The position numbers and the translations under genes are program-made. Below, piece by piece: positions 46,096-49,422 of a stretch of DNA of 49,422 nt (positions within the stretch are counted from its first letter, which is position 1; each line of letters begins with the position of its first letter). This stretch comes from Streptomyces fructofermentans. Its GTDB lineage: Bacteria > Actinomycetota > Actinomycetes > Streptomycetales > Streptomycetaceae. The notes under the pieces were generated by a model. The model searched no databases, had not been told where the DNA came from, and saw nothing but the letters and a program-made list of their open reading frames with translations. The stretch is from positions 1 to 49,422 of the forward strand of contig NZ_BMWD01000044.1 in assembly GCF_014651055.1 (NCBI RefSeq). Reading direction: 5' to 3'.

Positions 46096-47319
46096 TCACA
46101 CGCGTTCCACCAGCATCGCGACCCCCTGCCCCACCCCCACGCACAGGGTGGCCAGCCCGAGCCGTCCGCCCTCGCGCTCCAGGCGGCCGAGCAGCGTCAG
46201 CAGGATGCGGGCGCCGGAGCAGCCGAGGGGATGACCTAGCGCGATGGCGCCACCGTCGGCGTTGACCTTCGCCTCGTCCAGCTTCAGCCGCCGGACCACG
46301 GCCAGCGCCTGGGCCGCGAAGGCCTCGTTCAGCTCGACGGCGTCGAGGTCGGCGACCCCCCGGCCCGCCCGGGCGAGCGCCTTCTCCGTGGCCGGGACCG
46401 GGCCGAGGCCCATCAACTGCGGCGGTACGCCGGCCGAGGCGGACGTCACGATCCGGGCACGGGGCGTGAGGCCGTACCGCTCTACGGCCGCACCGCTCGC
46501 GACCACGAGCGCGGCGGCGCCGTCGGAGAGCGGGGAGGCGGAACCGGCCGTGACGATGCCGTCCGGGCGGAAGATGGTCCGCAGCGCGCCGAGCTTCTCC
46601 GTCGTCGTGCCCGGCCGCGGCCCCTCGTCACGGGTCACCTCGCCGCCCTTCACCGGCACCGGCACGATCTCACGGTCGAAGTGCCCGGCCTCCTGCGCGG
46701 CGACCGCCCTCCGGTGGCTGCGCAGCGCGAACGCGTCGGAGTCGGCGCGGGTGATGCCGTCGAGCGCCGCGACCTCCTCGGCGGTCTCCCCCATCGACAG
46801 GGTGACCCGTACCGTCCCGGGTCCGGCGCCGGCGGGCACGGCACGGTCGGCGGCGGTGAAGCGCGGGTTGGTGAAGCGCCAGCCGAGGGAGGTGTCGTAC
46901 ACCTCGCCCGGCTTGGCCCAGGGGGTACCGGGCTTGGCCATCACCCACGGCGCCCTGGTCATCGACTCGACACCGCCCGCGACGACGAGTTCCGCCTCGC
47001 CGGAGCGGACGGCCTGCGCGGCCGAGGCGACGGCGGTCAGCCCGGAGGCGCACAGCCGGTTGACGCTGTAGCCGGGAACGGTGTGCGGGAGTCCGGCCAG
47101 CAGCACGGCCATGCGGGCGACGTCCCGGTTGTCCTCGCCGGCCTGGTTGGCGGCTCCGAGGATCACCTCGTCCACCGCCTCCCCGGGTATCCCGGCGCGC
47201 CGGACGGCCTCACCGACCACCAGGGCGGCCAGGTCGTCGGGGCGCACGGAGGCCAGCGCGCCTCCGTAGCGGCCCTGCGGCGTGCGGGCCCCGTCGATCA
47301 GATAGACCTCGTCGGACAT
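46096..47319 (-). CDS. Acetyl-CoA acyltransferase (thiolase), probably 3-oxoadipyl-CoA type
   Basis: Thiolase of 407 residues, expected to release acetyl-CoA from a 3-oxoacyl-CoA. Nucleophilic Cys90 lies in VNRLCASGLTAV, followed by GGVESMTRAPWVM, NEAFAAQAL, the His of GGAIALGHPLGCSGAR and the second Cys in LATLCVGVGQG. The protein is closest by eye to PaaJ/PcaF thiolases, and the paa context supports 3-oxoadipyl-CoA as substrate. PaaJ-like function would close the phenylacetate route, but a general beta-oxidation role is possible. GGAGG precedes the ATG. Divergent from paaI across a 202-bp shared promoter region. Confidence 0.93.
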   Translation of the reverse strand: MSDEVYLIDGARTPQGRYGGALASVRPDDLAALVVGEAVRRAGIPGEAVDEVILGAANQAGEDNRDVARMAVLLAGLPHTVPGYSVNRLCASGLTAVASAAQAVRSGEAELVVAGGVESMTRAPWVMAKPGTPWAKPGEVYDTSLGWRFTNPRFTAADRAVPAGAGPGTVRVTLSMGETAEEVAALDGITRADSDAFALRSHRRAVAAQEAGHFDREIVPVPVKGGEVTRDEGPRPGTTTEKLGALRTIFRPDGIVTAGSASPLSDGAAALVVASGAAVERYGLTPRARIVTSASAGVPPQLMGLGPVPATEKALARAGRGVADLDAVELNEAFAAQALAVVRRLKLDEAKVNADGGAIALGHPLGCSGARILLTLLGRLEREGGRLGLATLCVGVGQGVAMLVERV

Positions 47320-47496
47320 GGTCGGACTCCTCCACGGGAACGGGCCGGCGGGACGGCGGCGTCATCGGCGCCCGACGACGGGCACGGGCGGGTGTCGGCA
47401 GGTCGCCGGCCGTGCGGTCGGGGACGGTCCGGGGCATGCACTCCACCTCTTGACACCCAGTGGCACGGCTGGATTACTTGGCCGTGCCGCAAGCTA

Positions 47497-47514
47497 ACCG
47501 AATGTTCGGTCGGT
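47497..47514. promoter_or_regulatory. paaI-paaK / thiolase operator, PaaR/TetR-type
   Basis: ACCGAATGTTCGGTCGGT: arms ACCGA and TCGGT 8 bp apart, as at 45740. It also contains a perfect 14-bp palindrome ACCGAATGTTCGGT. It lies 8 bp before the paaI start in the divergent promoter region; an 8-bp hairpin GGCACGGC/GCCGTGCC (47462-47488) lies just before it. Confidence 0.72.
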
Positions 47515-47521
47515 ACACAAG

Positions 47522-47959
47522 GTGGTGGAAAAGGTGACGCGGACCACTGGCGCGACGGCGCCCGCGGAAGCGATGTTCGCCGCGGACGAGGCCTCGCGGG
47601 GCCTGGGCATCGAGCTGCTGGAGCACGGCGAGGGCACGGCGGTGCTCCGGATGACCGTGACCGCGGCGATGGTGAACGGACACCGGATCGCCCACGGCGG
47701 CTTCGTGTTCCTGCTGGCCGACAGCGCCTTCGCCTGCGCCTGCAACAGCCGCGGGCCGGTGACCGTCGCGGCGGGCGCCGACATCACCTTCGTGGCTCCG
47801 GCGCACGAGGGCGACGTACTCGTGGCGCGGGCCGAGGAACGCGTCCGGTTCGGCCGCAGCGGCATCTACGACGTGAGCGTCCTGCGCGGCGACCAGGTGG
47901 TCGCGGAGTTCCGCGGACGCAGCCGCAGTATCGGCACGACGACGAAGGAGTCGCCATGA
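47522..47959 (+). CDS. paaI: Hydroxyphenylacetyl-CoA thioesterase PaaI
   Basis: Hotdog-fold thioesterase, 145 residues, that frees CoA from dead-end intermediates of phenylacetate breakdown. The signature is VNGHRIAHGGFVFLLADSAFACACNS (catalytic Asp in the LLAD helix, Asn and HGG at its start). Other conserved strands are ADITFVAPAHEGDVLVARAEE and GIYDVSVLRGDQVVAEFRGRSR. The start is uncertain: GTG codons at 47522, 47525 and 47534 are all in frame with no clear ribosome site. Its stop overlaps the paaK start (ATGA), so paaI-paaK form an operon divergent from the thiolase. Confidence 0.93.
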   Translation: MVEKVTRTTGATAPAEAMFAADEASRGLGIELLEHGEGTAVLRMTVTAAMVNGHRIAHGGFVFLLADSAFACACNSRGPVTVAAGADITFVAPAHEGDVLVARAEERVRFGRSGIYDVSVLRGDQVVAEFRGRSRSIGTTTKESP

Positions 47960-49302
47960 GCACCAAACCGACGGGCGGCGCGGCGAGCGGACCCCGCCTC
48001 GGCGGACCCCTCCCCGGCGACCTGCTGGACGACGGCGAGCGGCTGAGCCGCGGGCAGCTCCGGGAGCTCCAGCTCGACCGGCTCAGGGCGACCCTGCGGC
48101 ACGCGTACGACAACGTGGAGCTCTACCGCAAGAAGTTCGACGAGGCGGGCGTCTCCCCGGACGACTGCCGCTCGCTGGAGGACCTCGCCCGGTTCCCGTT
48201 CACCACGAAGGCCGACCTGCGGGACACGTACCCCTTCGGCATGTTCGCCGTCCCGATGGCCGACGTACGGCGTGTGCACGCCTCCAGCGGCACCACCGGA
48301 CGCCCCACGGTCGTCGGGTACACGGAGAACGACCTCTCGATGTGGGCCGACGTGGTCGCCCGCTCGATCCGGGCCGCGGGCGGCCGCCCCGGGCACAAGG
48401 TGCACATCAGCTACGGCTACGGGCTGTTCACCGGTGGCCTCGGCGCGCACTACGGCGCCGAACGGGCCGGCTGTACGGTCATCCCGGCCTCCGGCGGCAT
48501 GACGGCCCGCCAGGTGCAGATCATCCAGGACTTCCGGCCCGAGATCATCATGGTCACGCCCTCCTACATGCTCACGCTGCTCGACGAGTTCGAGCGGCAG
48601 GGCATCGACCCGCGCTCGACCTCCCTGGAGGTCGGCATCTTCGGGGCCGAGCCGTGGACGGAGGAGATGCGCCGCGAGATCGAGTCGCGCATGGACATCC
48701 ACGCCGTCGACATATACGGGCTGTCCGAGGTCATCGGGCCGGGCGTCGCGCAGGAGTGCGTGGACACCAAGGACGGGCTGCACGTCTGGGAGGACCACTT
48801 CTACCCGGAGGTCGTCGACCCGCTCACGGACTCCGTGCTGGCCGAGGGCGAGGAGGGGGAGGCCGTCTTCACCTCCCTCACCAAGGAGGCCCTGCCGATC
48901 ATCCGCTACCGCACCCGTGACCTGACCCGGCTGCTGCCCGGCACGGCCCGGCCCGCGTTCCGCCGCATCCAGAAGATCACAGGACGCTGCGACGACATGA
49001 TCATCCTGCGCGGGGTGAACGTCTTCCCGAGCCAGATCGAGGAGATCGTGCTGCGCACCCCCGGGGTCGCCCCGCACTTCCAGATCCAGCTCGCGCTGCG
49101 CGGCCGCATGGACCACATGACCGTGCTCGTCGAGGCGCGCCCCGGCGCGGGACCGGAGCAGCGGGAGACGGCCGCCGCGGCGATCGTCCGGGGCGTCAAG
49201 GACGGGGTGGGCGTGAGCGTCGAGGTGACGGTCGTCGACCCGGAGACCCTGGAGCGCTCGCTCGGCAAACTCCGCCGGGTCAGGGATCTCCGCAGCCGCT
49301 GA
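47956..49302 (+). CDS. paaK: Phenylacetate-CoA ligase PaaK
   Basis: AMP-forming ligase that activates phenylacetate to phenylacetyl-CoA, the entry step of the pathway. 448 residues from ATG (MSTKPTGGAA) with AAGGAG 5 nt upstream. Phosphate loop HASSGTTGRPTVVG (residues 108-121), DIYGLSEVIGPGVAQEC, LPIIRYRTRDLTRLLPG and the C-terminal lid GRCDDMIILRGVNVFPSQIEE are all typical PaaK sequences. The frame is open far upstream across paaI and the thiolase on the opposite strand, which is an artefact of GC bias. Second gene of the paaIK unit. Confidence 0.97.
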   Translation: MSTKPTGGAASGPRLGGPLPGDLLDDGERLSRGQLRELQLDRLRATLRHAYDNVELYRKKFDEAGVSPDDCRSLEDLARFPFTTKADLRDTYPFGMFAVPMADVRRVHASSGTTGRPTVVGYTENDLSMWADVVARSIRAAGGRPGHKVHISYGYGLFTGGLGAHYGAERAGCTVIPASGGMTARQVQIIQDFRPEIIMVTPSYMLTLLDEFERQGIDPRSTSLEVGIFGAEPWTEEMRREIESRMDIHAVDIYGLSEVIGPGVAQECVDTKDGLHVWEDHFYPEVVDPLTDSVLAEGEEGEAVFTSLTKEALPIIRYRTRDLTRLLPGTARPAFRRIQKITGRCDDMIILRGVNVFPSQIEEIVLRTPGVAPHFQIQLALRGRMDHMTVLVEARPGAGPEQRETAAAAIVRGVKDGVGVSVEVTVVDPETLERSLGKLRRVRDLRSR

Positions 49303-49334
49303 CCGCGGGGACGGCGACCGCGGCCGCGCCTCGG

Positions 49335-49392
49335 CTCGGACTCGGGCTCCGCTTCGGCTCGGGCTCGGACTCGGACTCGGGCTCCGCTTCGG
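49335..49392 (+). repeat. 35-bp spaced direct repeat after paaK
   Basis: CTCGGACTCGGGCTCCGCTT plus CGG occurs at 49335-49357 and again at 49370-49392, within short CTCGG-type sequence. Non-coding spacer. Confidence 0.6.
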
Positions 49393-49393
49393 G

Positions 49394-49422
49394 CCCGGGC
49401 CCGGGCTGAGTCCGGGCCCGGG
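49394..49422 (+). terminator. Probable paaK terminator at window edge
   Basis: CCCGGGCCCGG (49394-49404) and CCGGGCCCGGG (49412-49422) form a perfect 11-bp stem with a 7-nt loop; the stem may continue beyond the window. Confidence 0.6.

Noticed and set aside
46681..47955. Long in-frame extension upstream of paaK
   Set aside because: It crosses the divergent thiolase gene and the paaI gene; the ATG at 47956 has a ribosome site and matches known PaaK starts.

Overview
The window is a GC-rich, densely packed actinobacterial chromosome segment, almost certainly from Streptomyces. The evidence is third-position G/C bias, frequent GTG/TTG starts, ATGA/GTGA overlaps between genes, TAnnnT -10 boxes placed 6-8 nt before start codons, and families typical of the genus (DUF6421, DUF6479, DUF5134, DUF6214, Rv1733c-like). 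I see no tRNA, rRNA, insertion sequence, prophage gene or CRISPR array, so this reads as chromosome rather than an inserted island.

Layout. 0-2.7 kb: electron transfer flavoprotein operon etfB-etfA and a flavin reductase, all on the minus strand. 2.8-4.7 kb: a membrane-anchored thioredoxin divergent from a DUF4395 membrane protein, then a PlsC-type acyltransferase. 4.7-9.3 kb (minus): a transglutaminase-like gene with a stand-alone B3/4-domain gene, preceded by an operon DUF6421 - SDR - threonine aldolase. 9.6-20 kb: mostly single genes (glycerophosphodiesterase, GNAT, VOC, DUF6479, Ppx/GppA phosphatase, a FUSC transporter overlapping its MarR regulator, DUF5134, M56 peptidase, PAP2 phosphatase, HAD, DUF2630). 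20-28.8 kb: TetR, secreted LVIVD-repeat protein divergent from a DUF305 lipoprotein, DUF6214, a ferredoxin-NADP reductase paralogue, an ArsR regulator divergent from an old yellow enzyme, an NmrA-like protein, an Rv1733c-like membrane protein. 28.9-38.4 kb: beta-propeller protein, uracil-DNA glycosylase coupled to a BadF-type kinase, a CbiX-like protein, a lactonase, a second FUSC protein divergent from an Lrp/AsnC regulator, a HAD phosphatase. 38.5-41.4 kb: TetR and SDR genes sharing one operator motif, then a second ferredoxin-NADP reductase behind an iron-box-like site. 41.9-49.4 kb: phenylacetate catabolism, with paaABCDE and a thiolase on the minus strand and paaI-paaK divergent on the plus strand.

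How the genes fit together. The paa block is a coherent pathway: PaaK makes phenylacetyl-CoA, PaaABCDE epoxidises the ring, the thiolase performs late beta-oxidation-like cleavage, and PaaI rescues CoA from dead-end thioesters. Both paa promoter regions carry an 18-bp ACCGA-N8-TCGGT site, so one TetR-type regulator (not encoded here) probably controls both arms. Several other regulator-target pairs can be read directly from palindromes in promoters: TetR/SDR (AAACCGATCGGTTT), ArsR/old yellow enzyme, MarR/FUSC, an autoregulated TetR at 20 kb, and a DmdR/DtxR-like iron box at fprA. The least understood conserved unit is the DUF6421-SDR-threonine aldolase operon; DUF6421 shows an HDxxH...EELRCD pattern resembling gluzincin metallopeptidases. 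Strong stem-loops lie after most transcription units. All family and function assignments were made by reading the sequence, without database searches.
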